This document shows positions 34,027 through 43,700 of a DNA stretch of 64,000 nucleotides, in pieces. The notes beneath the pieces were generated by a model. The model made no database searches and had not been told where the DNA came from. It saw nothing but the letters and a program-made list of their open reading frames with translations. A program made the position numbers and the translations under genes. The DNA is from Verrucomicrobiota bacterium. Lineage in GTDB: Bacteria; Verrucomicrobiota; Verrucomicrobiia; Opitutales; Opitutaceae. Numbering within the stretch: the first letter of the stretch is position 1; each line of letters begins with the position of its first letter. Location of the stretch: contig JACTNC010000039.1 of NCBI GenBank assembly GCA_014584295.1, positions 1 through 64,000 on the forward strand. The letters are read 5' to 3'.

Positions 34027-35020
34027 CCGCATGTCCGACGTCTTCAACACGCTTCCCGGTATCGAGGCCTCGGTCAGTTCGGTCTCCAAGAGCCTGCGTG
34101 ACATGTGGGCGAATGTTGCGGCTTCGGGCAAGACAGCGTTGCCGCCGGACGAGGTCAAGGCGACCCAGCTCAATCTGGTCCTGCACCTTGGCCTGCCAAC
34201 TAAGCCGGACGACGCGACTGCGCAATTCGGGGTCGCCCTGAAATTTGCCCAGAGGTATCCTTGCCGTGTGGTTGTGCTCTGTCCGCTTCCAGAGGATTCG
34301 AAGGGTACGGAGATACGCGCCAAGGTTTACGGGGAATGTTTTTTTGGAAAGTCCAAGGGCGACACGCGCTGTGTTGAGGCGGTCATACTCAGTTATCCTG
34401 TGGCGGCTCGTCCTTTCCTTGAGAATCAGGTTTCAGTCTGCCTGTCGACTGACCTTCCGCTCTACTATTGGGTGCATCGTTTCTCCGACGCCGGTAAACT
34501 CGCAGCCTATCAATATCTCCTTCGAAGGTCGAAACGCGTGATCTTTGACACGGCCATCGTACCGCTGGATTCGCTTTCCTATTCATGGCCGCGGCCTGAT
34601 GCGGTTCGCGATCTGGCGTATGCCCGACTGCTGCATGTGCGGCAGAATATCGGCCAGTTCCTCTCTGGAACCCCTCCATCGGTGCTGGCAAAAGGCCTGC
34701 GATCAATCACGCTGACTCACGCACCTGAGTTTCGAGCAGAGGCATTCAGCCTGAGTCGCTGGCTTGTCGAACGCATGGCAGACTGTGATGCGAATGCAGG
34801 GGATGCGTCGCCCCAACTGAGGATTGCTCCATCGTCGGGTGCGGAATCGCTTTCAGTTTCGTTTGCCTACGAGGATGAGCGCCGTTTTGCGTGGCGCGGA
34901 AACTTTTTGACGCATCAGGGCAATTTTGAAGCGAACTTCGGCGCGGACTCCGTTCACCTGCCATCGACTGTGAGCCTGCTTGCGCCGGAGATGGCATTGA
35001 GTGAGGCCATGTTTTTTTAG
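34007..35020 (+). CDS. opcA: OpcA-like glucose-6-phosphate dehydrogenase assembly protein
   Basis: A 337-residue protein placed between zwf and pgl. The body ('ATQLNLVLHLGLPTKPDD', 'CRVVVLCPLPEDSKGTEI', 'VCLSTDLPLYYWVHRFSDAG') is like the OpcA family, which in cyanobacteria and actinobacteria helps assemble or activate glucose-6-phosphate dehydrogenase. The ATG at 34007 has a GGAG about 10 bp upstream and overlaps the zwf end. An ATG at 34031, 4 bp past the zwf stop, is possible and is where the clear similarity begins ('MSDVFNTLPGIEASVSSVSK'). It is cytoplasmic. The assignment rests on gene order plus recalled family features. Confidence 0.85.
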   Translation: MSGVSPDRMSDVFNTLPGIEASVSSVSKSLRDMWANVAASGKTALPPDEVKATQLNLVLHLGLPTKPDDATAQFGVALKFAQRYPCRVVVLCPLPEDSKGTEIRAKVYGECFFGKSKGDTRCVEAVILSYPVAARPFLENQVSVCLSTDLPLYYWVHRFSDAGKLAAYQYLLRRSKRVIFDTAIVPLDSLSYSWPRPDAVRDLAYARLLHVRQNIGQFLSGTPPSVLAKGLRSITLTHAPEFRAEAFSLSRWLVERMADCDANAGDASPQLRIAPSSGAESLSVSFAYEDERRFAWRGNFLTHQGNFEANFGADSVHLPSTVSLLAPEMALSEAMFF

Positions 35021-35036
35021 GCGGTAACATCACCGC
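35021..35036 (+). repeat. Small intercistronic hairpin between opcA and pgl
   Basis: Inverted repeat GCGGT/ACCGC with a 6-nt loop in the 34-bp opcA-pgl gap, right after the opcA stop. It may modulate expression of the downstream gene or protect the upstream mRNA end. Confidence 0.35.
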
Positions 35037-35054
35037 TGTGTTGAAGGCATTTTC

Positions 35055-35786
35055 ATGCGTGAATTTGTGAATCCCTATGGCCGCGTCGTTGTTGGCTCGG
35101 CGGAAAAATTGTTTGCCCGGGCTGTGATGCTCATCGAGGCCGAGCGTTCGAGAAAACGGGCGGGATCCTTTACGGTCGCACTGAGCGGAGGCAGTACACC
35201 GAAGGACTGGTTCGGATGGGTGGTGGCCCATCGCGCGTTTTCGCCGGAGTTGCTCGCAGCCGCTCATTTCACCGTCAGTGACGAGAGAGTCGTGCCGCTG
35301 GAGAGCGATAACAGCAATTTTGGCAATGCCCAAAGGCTTCTGCTTGAGCCGTTGAGGATCCCAGCCTCACGAAGCCACCCGTGGCCGGTAAGTCTGCCGC
35401 CCAAGGATGCGGCGGAGGCTTATTCGCAGTCATTGTCAGCTCTTACCGGGCCAAAGGAATCCTATGGCGTATGCATGCTTGGCATGGGGGAGGACACCCA
35501 CACGGCATCGTTTTTCCCGGGGAGCGCTCTGCTCGAGGATGATGGTGGAGTCACCTTTGCAGCTGTGAACACGCCCCAGCATGGGTGGCGACTGACCATA
35601 ACACCGACAGGGCTGCGCACCTGCGGATTGATCCTCGTAATGGCGCATGGAGAGGGTAAAGCCCAGGCGCTCCGTCGTGTCATGATTGGCGAAGAGGAAT
35701 GGAGCAAGGTCCCCTCAAAGATCCTTTCAACTGCGTCCGACAGGGTCGTTTGGCTGGTAGATGAATTGGCGGCATCGAAGCTCTGA
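35055..35786 (+). CDS. pgl: 6-phosphogluconolactonase
   Basis: A 243-residue lactonase that hydrolyses 6-phosphogluconolactone, the product of Zwf. It belongs to the NagB-like (glucosamine-6-phosphate isomerase) fold group. Motifs include 'SFTVALSGGSTPKDWFGWV', 'HFTVSDERVVPLESDNSNFG' and 'VCMLGMGEDTHTASFFPGS', the last carrying the acid/His active-site region. It is the third gene of the zwf-opcA-pgl operon, so the first two steps of the oxidative pentose phosphate pathway and an assembly factor are co-produced. It lacks a signal peptide. Confidence 0.95.
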   Translation: MREFVNPYGRVVVGSAEKLFARAVMLIEAERSRKRAGSFTVALSGGSTPKDWFGWVVAHRAFSPELLAAAHFTVSDERVVPLESDNSNFGNAQRLLLEPLRIPASRSHPWPVSLPPKDAAEAYSQSLSALTGPKESYGVCMLGMGEDTHTASFFPGSALLEDDGGVTFAAVNTPQHGWRLTITPTGLRTCGLILVMAHGEGKAQALRRVMIGEEEWSKVPSKILSTASDRVVWLVDELAASKL

Positions 35787-35942
35787 GCAGGATAGCACGA
35801 TTGTCGGGACTGCCCTATTCCGGGCTGGAAGCCATGGCCAAGTTGGCTTTCATGATATCTCTGCGCAAGGTATGCCCTGGTCTCACCCTTGGGCGACCTC
35901 AGCGTCCGACCTCCTGAACATATTGCCTCTGTTCCGCACTCC

Positions 35943-38069
35943 ATGCCGCGAGTTCCCTTTACCCAAAAGCGTGCTCTTGAAATCCTGGGCGTTGAACAGG
36001 GCGCAACACGCGAGGAGCGGACACGCATGTATGGCGAGAAACGCGCGCTTCTCGAAGAGAAGATACGTGCGGCTCTCACTGCGGGCCTCAAGGCGAGCTA
36101 TGAGGATGCGCTGAAGGACCTCACGCTTGCCTACGAGGCGCTGGAACTCGACGCAACGGAATGGGATCTTGAATCTCTCGAGGCGGCGAGAGAGGGGGCC
36201 AAAGGGGACGCCAACGCGGGTCAGCCCCGAAAGAGCGTGCCGGGCTTGTCTGGTCTGTCACCGTGGGCGACGGATACGAAAGTTCTGACAAGGCGTTTCC
36301 TGATTCCGGCTGCCGTGGTGGCGGCACTTGTTGTTGTCGTTGCATTTGCATGGACCTGGAAGAAGCGCTCCGACGCCGAACGCCTCGCTCAGGAAGCAAC
36401 GGCAAAGGTGGAGCGCGACAACGCCGAAGCGAAGGCGCGCAGGGATCGCGAGGCACAGGCGCGGGCGCGCGAGGAGAAACGCCTTGCGGAGCAGAAACTG
36501 GCCCTGGAGAAAAAGGCTCGCCAGCAACTCGAGGCGGAACGCGCACGCCTGCAGGAGGTGCAGCCTTACCTTGAGGAGGTCGCAGAGACGGTGAAGAAGC
36601 AGCGGGCTGTAGCGCATTCGCTTGGTTCGGAATCTGGATGGCGCCAAGAGTGGACCCGCCGGAGACTGAGCCTTCTCGAATCCTATGAGACCTGGCTGAA
36701 ATCGTTTGCGGCCCAGCACCCCGCTCGTGCCCACCTTCAGGCGGCAGAAAGGCTCTATCAATCCGGCAATCCGGATGGTGCACTCGCGGAAATCCAGGTG
36801 GCGGCATCCCAGGGGGAAAAACTAAGGAACGAGCCTGAGAACCGGCGGTATGCCATGGTTGGCAAACCCTTGATTGAGTGGCTGACCCGTGAACAAGGGG
36901 ACTGGCCCCAGGAGGCATTCGCCACGCTCCGCTCGGAGGAAGGCGCTGCGGTGGATCGCACGATCGCCACGTTGAAGGAATCGCTCACCTACCTCGACGA
37001 GCCCGGTGCCAAGGCAGTGAGTTCGGATTGGAAGGGAAAACTCCTGCCACTACGGGCACTTGCGGGGCCATCTGATCCAAACTTTCTCCGCTGGCAGCAG
37101 AAATTTATCGGCGTGGTTCGCGTTGAGACGGAGCCTTCGGGAGCAACCCTCATCGACGAAAACGGCATCAATATGGGCATCACGCCCGTGAAGTTTGAAC
37201 TCATGAGAGGCGGAAGCCTGAGCCTGACGGCAATACGCAAGGGGCATATGCCGACGAGCATCATTGTCGCGGTCGGGCTCGGTGAGGATCAAGTTGTCAA
37301 GGTTGCTCTGCCGGAAATTCCCGTACCTCGACCCACGCAGGCCTATACGATACCTGGGCTCGGTCTTGAATTGGCATGGATAGCTCCGGGCACGTTTCTG
37401 ATGGGGAGCCCGGAGTCTGAGGCGCATCGGGCAGCGGATGAGAAACAGGTCAAGGTCACGATCGCCGACGGGTTCTGGCTGGGGCGTTGTGAAGTCACGC
37501 AGGGCGAATGGGTGGCCCTGATGTCCAGCAACCCCAGTCATTTCAAGGCGGTGGGGCTCAATGGTCCCGTCGAGAGCATTTCCTGGCGGGATGCCATGGA
37601 GTTCTGCCGACGCCTTACGGAACGCGAGAAGGCAGCTGAGCGTCTTCCTGCCGGGTATACCTACACGCTGCCGACGGAAGCCCAATGGGAATACGCCTGC
37701 CGGGCTGGGACCACCTCAGCGTATGCCGGCGATCTCGATGCGATGGGATGGTATATTCACGACCACGAGGAGAGCAGCCACGTGGTGGGGAAAAAGGCTC
37801 CCAATGCGTGGGGCCTCTATGACATGCACGGAAATGTGTGGGAGTGGTGCCTTGACTGGTATGCCGATACGATTCGGGTCGACTCGCGCGGAGCGATGAT
37901 TTCTCCGGCGGAAGGTGTCTATCGTGCGAGCCGGGGAGGTAGTTGGAATTGCCCGGAGGGAAATTGCCGCTCTGCGTTACGCCGCTGGTTATCCCCGGCA
38001 GATCGCGGAAACCGCCTGGGATTCCGGCTTGCGCTCTCGCGAAACGTGCCGAAAGCAGGTGGGCAATGA
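35943..38069 (+). CDS. SUMF1/formylglycine-generating-type protein with J-like N-terminus, TM, coiled coil and PEGA
   Basis: A 708-residue multidomain protein. Residues 1-70 resemble helices I-II of a J-domain ('ALEILGVEQGATREERTRMY') but lack the HPD motif. A membrane helix lies at about 119-138, then a charged coiled coil (about 145-230), a PEGA-like domain around 390-440 ('VRVETEPSGATLIDENG'), and an SUMF1/FGE domain from about 470 ('WIAPGTFLMGSPESEAHRAA', 'YTLPTEAQWEYACRAGT', 'NAWGLYDMHGNVWEWCLDWY'). The region 'RGGSWNCPEGNC' puts Cys670 and Cys675 at the C-x4-C spacing of true formylglycine-generating enzymes; many SUMF1 proteins lack the first Cys. It could mature the local sulfatases, but the SUMF1 domain would lie outside the cytoplasm if the TM is single. 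Its stop overlaps the next ATG (ATGA). Confidence 0.88.
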   Translation: MPRVPFTQKRALEILGVEQGATREERTRMYGEKRALLEEKIRAALTAGLKASYEDALKDLTLAYEALELDATEWDLESLEAAREGAKGDANAGQPRKSVPGLSGLSPWATDTKVLTRRFLIPAAVVAALVVVVAFAWTWKKRSDAERLAQEATAKVERDNAEAKARRDREAQARAREEKRLAEQKLALEKKARQQLEAERARLQEVQPYLEEVAETVKKQRAVAHSLGSESGWRQEWTRRRLSLLESYETWLKSFAAQHPARAHLQAAERLYQSGNPDGALAEIQVAASQGEKLRNEPENRRYAMVGKPLIEWLTREQGDWPQEAFATLRSEEGAAVDRTIATLKESLTYLDEPGAKAVSSDWKGKLLPLRALAGPSDPNFLRWQQKFIGVVRVETEPSGATLIDENGINMGITPVKFELMRGGSLSLTAIRKGHMPTSIIVAVGLGEDQVVKVALPEIPVPRPTQAYTIPGLGLELAWIAPGTFLMGSPESEAHRAADEKQVKVTIADGFWLGRCEVTQGEWVALMSSNPSHFKAVGLNGPVESISWRDAMEFCRRLTEREKAAERLPAGYTYTLPTEAQWEYACRAGTTSAYAGDLDAMGWYIHDHEESSHVVGKKAPNAWGLYDMHGNVWEWCLDWYADTIRVDSRGAMISPAEGVYRASRGGSWNCPEGNCRSALRRWLSPADRGNRLGFRLALSRNVPKAGGQ

Positions 38070-38839
38070 GAGCGACATACTTGAATCTGGCCAGGCTCCT
38101 CCTGGCACTGGGAATCCTTGGCGGGGTGCGGGCCGCGGCGGAGCAGACCAAACCGTTGCTTCCGACCATTTACCTGATTGGTGATTCAACCATGGCGGAC
38201 AAGCCAACAGATCCGCCAAATCCTGAGCGTGGGTGGGGGCAGGCTTTGCCTCATTGGCTCGATCCGGATGCGGTGCGAGTGAGCAACCATGCGATGAATG
38301 GACGCAGCACGAAGAGCTTTCTGGATGAAGGCCGTTGGGCAAAGGTAGTAGCGGCGTTGCAGCCCGGTGACATTGTCATCATCCAGTTTGGGCATAATGA
38401 TGAAAAGGTAGATAAGCCGGACAGATATGCGGCCCCGTGGGGTGCCTTTCAGGAGAATCTACGACGGTTTGTGAAAGAGGCGCGCGAACACCAGGCCATG
38501 CCGATTCTGGCTACGCCGGTTGCACGCCGGAAATGGAGCAGCACGGGTGAACTGATTGATACCCATGGGGATTATCCGGCCGCAATGCGGGTGGTTGCAG
38601 AGCAGCAGAAGGTCCCGCTTCTAGAATTGAACAAGCTCACCATGGAACTCGAGCGCGGCCATGGAGTGGAAGGATCGAAAAGGCTGCACCTTCACTATCC
38701 CGGCGGCAGGTATGCCCGCTGGTCCGAACCGGTGAGAGATGACACACATTATTCGGAGTATGGCGCTGAACGCGTAGCGGCGCTGGCTGTGCAGGAGATC
38801 CTGCGGCTGCAGCTTCCTCCGTCACAATGGGTCCGATGA
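38066..38839 (+). CDS. Exported SGNH esterase, rhamnogalacturonan acetylesterase-like
   Basis: A 257-residue secreted esterase with a signal peptide ('LNLARLLLALGILGGVRAAA'). The SGNH blocks are visible: 'TIYLIGDSTMADKPTDP' (Ser nucleophile in block I), 'SNHAMNGRSTKSFLDEGRW' (block II Gly), 'IIQFGHNDEKVDKP' (block III Asn) and 'VRDDTHYSEYGAERVA' (block V Asp-x-x-His). This is the rhamnogalacturonan acetylesterase-type family, which removes acetyl groups from pectin or other glycans. The ATG at 38066 overlaps the TGA of the SUMF1 gene by one base pattern (ATGA), implying coupled translation. It is followed after 70 bp by a sulfatase. Confidence 0.92.
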   Translation: MRATYLNLARLLLALGILGGVRAAAEQTKPLLPTIYLIGDSTMADKPTDPPNPERGWGQALPHWLDPDAVRVSNHAMNGRSTKSFLDEGRWAKVVAALQPGDIVIIQFGHNDEKVDKPDRYAAPWGAFQENLRRFVKEAREHQAMPILATPVARRKWSSTGELIDTHGDYPAAMRVVAEQQKVPLLELNKLTMELERGHGVEGSKRLHLHYPGGRYARWSEPVRDDTHYSEYGAERVAALAVQEILRLQLPPSQWVR

Positions 38840-38909
38840 GCCGCGAAAATCGGCACACGGAAATGCGTGCAATCGCACAACTCCGAACCGAACTTTCTGG
38901 AATTTTTCC

Positions 38910-40391
38910 ATGCCACATCAATTTCGTCTGATTGTGCAGACCGGCTGCCTTTTGGGCTGCCTCCTTGCGGGCTCCCTCGTCGCAGAGGCTGCACACCCCA
39001 ATGTGCTGCTCATCTGCCTTGACGACCTGAAGCCTGTTCTTGGGTGCTATGGCGACCCTCTCGCCAAGACGCCAAACATTGATCGACTGGCGCGAAGAGG
39101 AGTGACCTTTGAGAGCGCGTACTGCAACCAGGCGTTATGCTCACCATCTCGGAACTCGCTGATGACAGGAATGCGACCGACCTCGATGGGCATCTATGAC
39201 CTGACAACAAATTTCCGTCAGGCGCTTCCTGATGCGGTCACGCTGCCACAATATTTTGCGAGATACGGATTCCGGACTGAGGCCCTCGGCAAGATACTCC
39301 ATACCACCAATGGCAACCACGAGGATGCCGTGTCATGGACGGAACCGCACTTCTGGTCTGATATAGGCTCTGTTCCCCAGCGACCATCTTCTGATCGGAA
39401 AGGGCCCGAGAGAAGGCAGCGCGGGGTTGTGAGAAGCCGCCCTGCAGTATCCTCGGATGAGGTGCCGGACAATTTCTACACCGACGGAAGGATCGCAGAC
39501 GAAGTGATAAGACGACTTCGCGATGCAAATTCAAAGTCGGATGTACCGTTGTTCGTTGCCGTAGGCTTTCTAAAACCGCACCTGCCGTTCCACGTCCCGA
39601 AGCGGTATTGGGATATGCATGACCGATCCAGGTTCAAACCCGCGCAGAATCTGTCTGACCCTGAGGGGGCGCCAAAATACGCTCTCACCCATTCGGAGGA
39701 GCTTCGTTCCTACGCAGGAATCCCTGACGGCCCATTGGCCGTTGATCTGCAGCGTGAACTGCTGCATGGCTACTATGCAGCGGTGAGTTATGTGGATGCG
39801 CAGGTTGGGCGAGTGCTCGATGAACTGGACCGGCAGAACCTGGCCGACAAGACCATCGTTGTGCTTTGGGGCGATCATGGCTGGCATCTGGGCGACCACT
39901 CGCTCTGGGGCAAGAAGACCAACTATGAGCAGGCAACGCGAATCCCGCTGATCATTGCAGGGCCTGGTATCGCTCAAGGAGAGAAGAGCCGTGGTCTCGT
40001 GGAGACCATTGATCTCTATCCGACCCTTGCTGATCTTGCCGGACTGCCGGCACCCCGGGTGGCGCAGGAACTGGAAGGCAGCAGTTTTGCTCCCACGGCG
40101 CGCAATCCGCGACTGCCAACAAAACAGGCAGTCTTCCACGCCTATCCCAGGAAACGAGAAGGTGATGGACAGGTCATCGGGCGGGCGGTTCGTACGGAGC
40201 GGTATCGCCTCGTTGAATGGAAGGTGCCCGGAGCGGCTCCTGAGACGGCGGATCTGGAACTTTACGACTATGTCAGCGATGTGCTCGAAAGCAGGAATCT
40301 CGCGACTGAGAAAACAGCGGTGGTCGAGAAGCTACGCCGCCTTCTTGCGACGCAGCCGGAGGCCAAACCCCAGGTTGGCAGGAAAATGTAG
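38910..40391 (+). CDS. Formylglycine sulfatase, iduronate-2-sulfatase-like
   Basis: A 493-residue exported sulfatase with a signal peptide ('LIVQTGCLLGCLLAGSLVAE'). The N-terminal metal site is 'PNVLLICLDDLKPVLGCYGD'. The maturation signature is Cys77-Ser-Pro-Ser-Arg81 in 'NQALCSPSRNSLMTG'. Further blocks 'YGFRTEALGKILH', 'FVAVGFLKPHLPFHVPKRY' and 'VVLWGDHGWHLGDHSLWGKK' are typical of the iduronate-2-sulfatase subgroup. The native substrate may be a sulfated algal or animal glycan; it is not proven. It lies 70 bp downstream of the acetylesterase in the same direction as the SUMF1 protein, which might activate it. Confidence 0.95.
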   Translation: MPHQFRLIVQTGCLLGCLLAGSLVAEAAHPNVLLICLDDLKPVLGCYGDPLAKTPNIDRLARRGVTFESAYCNQALCSPSRNSLMTGMRPTSMGIYDLTTNFRQALPDAVTLPQYFARYGFRTEALGKILHTTNGNHEDAVSWTEPHFWSDIGSVPQRPSSDRKGPERRQRGVVRSRPAVSSDEVPDNFYTDGRIADEVIRRLRDANSKSDVPLFVAVGFLKPHLPFHVPKRYWDMHDRSRFKPAQNLSDPEGAPKYALTHSEELRSYAGIPDGPLAVDLQRELLHGYYAAVSYVDAQVGRVLDELDRQNLADKTIVVLWGDHGWHLGDHSLWGKKTNYEQATRIPLIIAGPGIAQGEKSRGLVETIDLYPTLADLAGLPAPRVAQELEGSSFAPTARNPRLPTKQAVFHAYPRKREGDGQVIGRAVRTERYRLVEWKVPGAAPETADLELYDYVSDVLESRNLATEKTAVVEKLRRLLATQPEAKPQVGRKM

Positions 40392-40392
40392 G

Positions 40393-40411
40393 CGCCGTTC
40401 GAGTAACGGCG
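40393..40411 (+). terminator. Hairpin after the sulfatase gene
   Basis: Perfect inverted repeat CGCCGTT (40393-40399) and AACGGCG (40405-40411) with a 5-nt loop, starting 2 bp after the stop codon. There is no T-run behind it. It is a likely transcript end or stability element separating the SUMF1-esterase-sulfatase unit from the TonB receptor. Confidence 0.5.
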
Positions 40412-40759
40412 GATTCAGGGGCGCTGAAGGCGTGCCGCGTTGGAAATCAGAGGGACCAAGGCGCATGGAGGATTTGAATGGCTGATGCCTTCTCGTGAGC
40501 GGCATCGTCTACGAATCTTGCCGCGAATTGCCGAGTGCTCCGGAAGGCGAGTTTGAGGCCAGAAGCCCGGGTGAAGGCGTGCATCCAGTAGAAATCCGCG
40601 CGTTATTTTCACCTTCGGGCTTGACTCTATTATTCAGTATGTTCAGATTGAAATTGTTACCGACCAATCCCAACCCTCAATGGCTGCGTGGAACACCTAT
40701 CGCTGCCTCCACGCGACCTTGCCAGACAGTTGCAGACCTGATCCTAGCCCAACTCAATC
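40412..40759. other. Intergenic, about 350 bp, upstream of TonB receptor
   Basis: No coding sequence is supported. An AT-rich stretch at about 40610-40665, including TTGACT at 40621-40626, likely carries the receptor promoter. No -10 box at normal spacing was convincing. Confidence 0.4.
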
Positions 40760-43700
40760 ATGAATCGACAAAGACATTTTACTACGCGGGCCACGCGCTT
40801 CGTACTGGCCCTTGGTTTGGGCTCCCTTCTCAGTGATGGCAGGGCTCAGACAGCTGCACCTACGGTCACTGCGAGTCAATCTACCGGCAATATTTCCGGT
40901 CGTGTGCAGAATGTGGACACCGGACAATATCTGGTGAACGCCCGGGTAAGCGTGGTGGGAAGCAATCGCCAAGCGTTCACTGACGAGACCGGGATTTTCT
41001 GGTTGAACGATCTTGCTGTCGGGCCCGTAACCCTGCGGGTTTTCTATACGGGTCTGTTGCCTGAAGAGCTTGTTGTCAGGGTTGAGGCGGGGGCAACCGT
41101 CAATCAGCCGATTCAGCTTTCGAGTACGGTCCGAGGGGCGGACAGCCGTCCGGTGGTCAAGCTCGATCCTTTCAAGGTTACGGCAGATGCAGAAATGACG
41201 GCAGATGCCCTTGCGGTGAATGAGCAGCGGTTCGCAGGGAACATCAAGAGCGTCCTTGCTGCGGATGCCTTTGGAGACATTTCCGAGGGAAATGTCGGGG
41301 AATTTCTGAAATATATGCCCAGCATACAGGCGGATTTTGCGGATCCCCAGATTGCCTCAGTGACCGTACGCGGCCTTGCCAGCAATCTCACCCAAGTCTC
41401 GACGGATGGTGCGCAGATGGCGAATGCCCATACCGGAGGTGCCAGCCGTGTCTTTCAGTTCTATCAGGTTTCGATGAACAATCTGTCCCGCATAGAGCTC
41501 ACCAAAGTGCCAAGGCCAGGAGACCCCGCAGACTCCATGGGAGGCATCATCAATCTGATCAGCAAGAGCGCGTTTGAGCGAAGGACTCCGCAGTTCAATT
41601 ACCGGATGTTTTTTACCGGTGCGAAGGACAACATCTCGATCAAGAGGATGAGAGGTCCGCAGGAGAAACTGGCGCACAGGATCCTGCCGAGCGTCGAGTT
41701 TTCATACATCCTGCCGGTCAACGATCGCTTTGGCATTTCGGTATCTTCAAGCAGCCTGAATCGCTATGACGAGCGGCATGTGGCTGCCAAAGTCTTCAAT
41801 ACCAGCCTGGCCAACAGTGGCGCATCGGTGAGCAACCCGTTCATGCAATCGTTCACGCTGCAGGATGCTCCACGATACACGTATCGGAATTCGATCAGCT
41901 TGAAGGCCGACTGGCGCGTGACACCCAATTCTGTGCTGTCCGCGACAGTGCAATATGGCGACTACCTGACAAGGTACTCGATGAGTCAGTTGGTTGCGAC
42001 TACCGGAACCAATGCTGTACCGACGGCGGGCGGAAAAGCGCTGAGTTGGGGGCCCGACTATACGCATGGTGCGACAGGCCGGGGCGGCATGACACTGGAT
42101 GGACAAAACTATGTCATTGATGGGGCAACCAAGTTTGGAAATCTCCGTTATCGATTCGACAACGGCACGTGGCAGATCAAAGCGGGTGCAAGCTGGTCGA
42201 AATCAAAGACCGCGATGAATGATGTTGAGGCCGGTCAATTTTATTCCACGACCAACCAGCTGATCGGGCTCCCAGGGTTTGTCGGATCGCTGTTCACCGT
42301 CGATTTTCTTGATATCAACAAGAATTCTCCAGGCAGTGTTCGATTCACCGATGCAAATGGTGCCCTAGTCGACATTACTGATCCCAACAAGTATCGGCTG
42401 ACGGCAGCTACATCGGTACCGCGCAGGATATCGAACGAAGTTTATACGGCAGATGCCAGCATACGTCGTCGGATAAACAGTCTACCTTTTCCGCTGGCGG
42501 TGGAAATCGGCGGTGCCCAGCGCTATCAGAAATTCGATACGCGCCGATGGAACAATGCCTACACCTACTATGGACCTGATGGGAATGCCGCGACCAATGA
42601 TCATTCCACTCCCTATCTGGCAGATATGAGTCGCGCAGGGAGGACCAATCTTGATTTTGGGTTTGCCGGGATCAAGGACCTCCCCTGGTTCTCGGCCACC
42701 CATGCCTATTCCGCATGGCAGGAGAATCCCGTGCTTTTTGGGCAGACACTCGCACAAAAAGTGAGCGGCGAGACCTTTCGGCGGACAAACTCCGAACTTT
42801 TTGAAGAGACTGTAAACGCATTCTATTTTGAGGTTGATGGACAGTTTCTGCGCAATCGGCTGCGGGTGCTGACGGGAGTCCGCTATGAGGAAACCATCGG
42901 CAAAGGCGCCGGTCTACTTACAGACCCAAATGGAGTCTGGGTTCGCGATGCAGACGGGTCCTTTGCGCATGACAGCAAGGGAGCGAGAATTCGCAAGCCC
43001 GAGGCGGGCGCAGTAGGCTCCCTGGAGCAACTCGACGTCACTCTTTTTGAGCGGGCCGCGAAAGCAAGACGCACCTATGACGGATTTTATCCCAGCGCAC
43101 ATTTGACGTATAATATCACTGAGAACCTGATGGCCCGATTCGCCTATGCGCGAACCTATGGTCGGCCGAATGTCACTTCAATCATACCCAATATGACGAT
43201 CAATGAATTTGATCTTGAGAATGGCAGTCCGACCGACGGCGCCTTGGGTACGATCACTATGCGAAACACGGGGCTTCGTCCGTGGGTGGCTGACAACTAT
43301 GATTATACCCTTGAATACTATACCAAAAATGGAGGGGCATTCTCAGCAGGCGTATTCAGAAAACAGATTGACGGCTTTTTTCAAACTGTTGTGAAGATCG
43401 TCAACGAGGAGGATCTGGCTGCACTTGGGCTTGATCCGATATATGCAGGTTATCAGCTGAGCACCCAGTATAATCTGGGAAAGGGAAGTATAGATGGATA
43501 TGAGTTCAGCGCCAGGCAACCGCTTGCGGTTCTTGGATCTTGGGGCAAGCCCTTCGATGTCTTCGCGAACGCCTCCTATTTTACGGACATATCGGGGTTG
43601 AAAGGTCGTACGATCAATGCCGGTGCCACCATTCGCCTGGATCCCATTACGTTCAGCACAAAGGTGAACTACAGGACCGGCCGGCGAGGAGCTGCCGTGG

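Noticed and set aside
35943-36160. J-domain protein call for the SUMF1 protein N-terminus
   Set aside because: The helices look J-like, but the HPD motif needed to stimulate Hsp70 is missing, so it is described only as J-like.
40621-40665. A third copy of the DeoR-type decamer array upstream of the TonB receptor
   Set aside because: Only TGTTCAGATT at 40640 fits the consensus. The flanking 10-bp positions do not match, so it is not counted.
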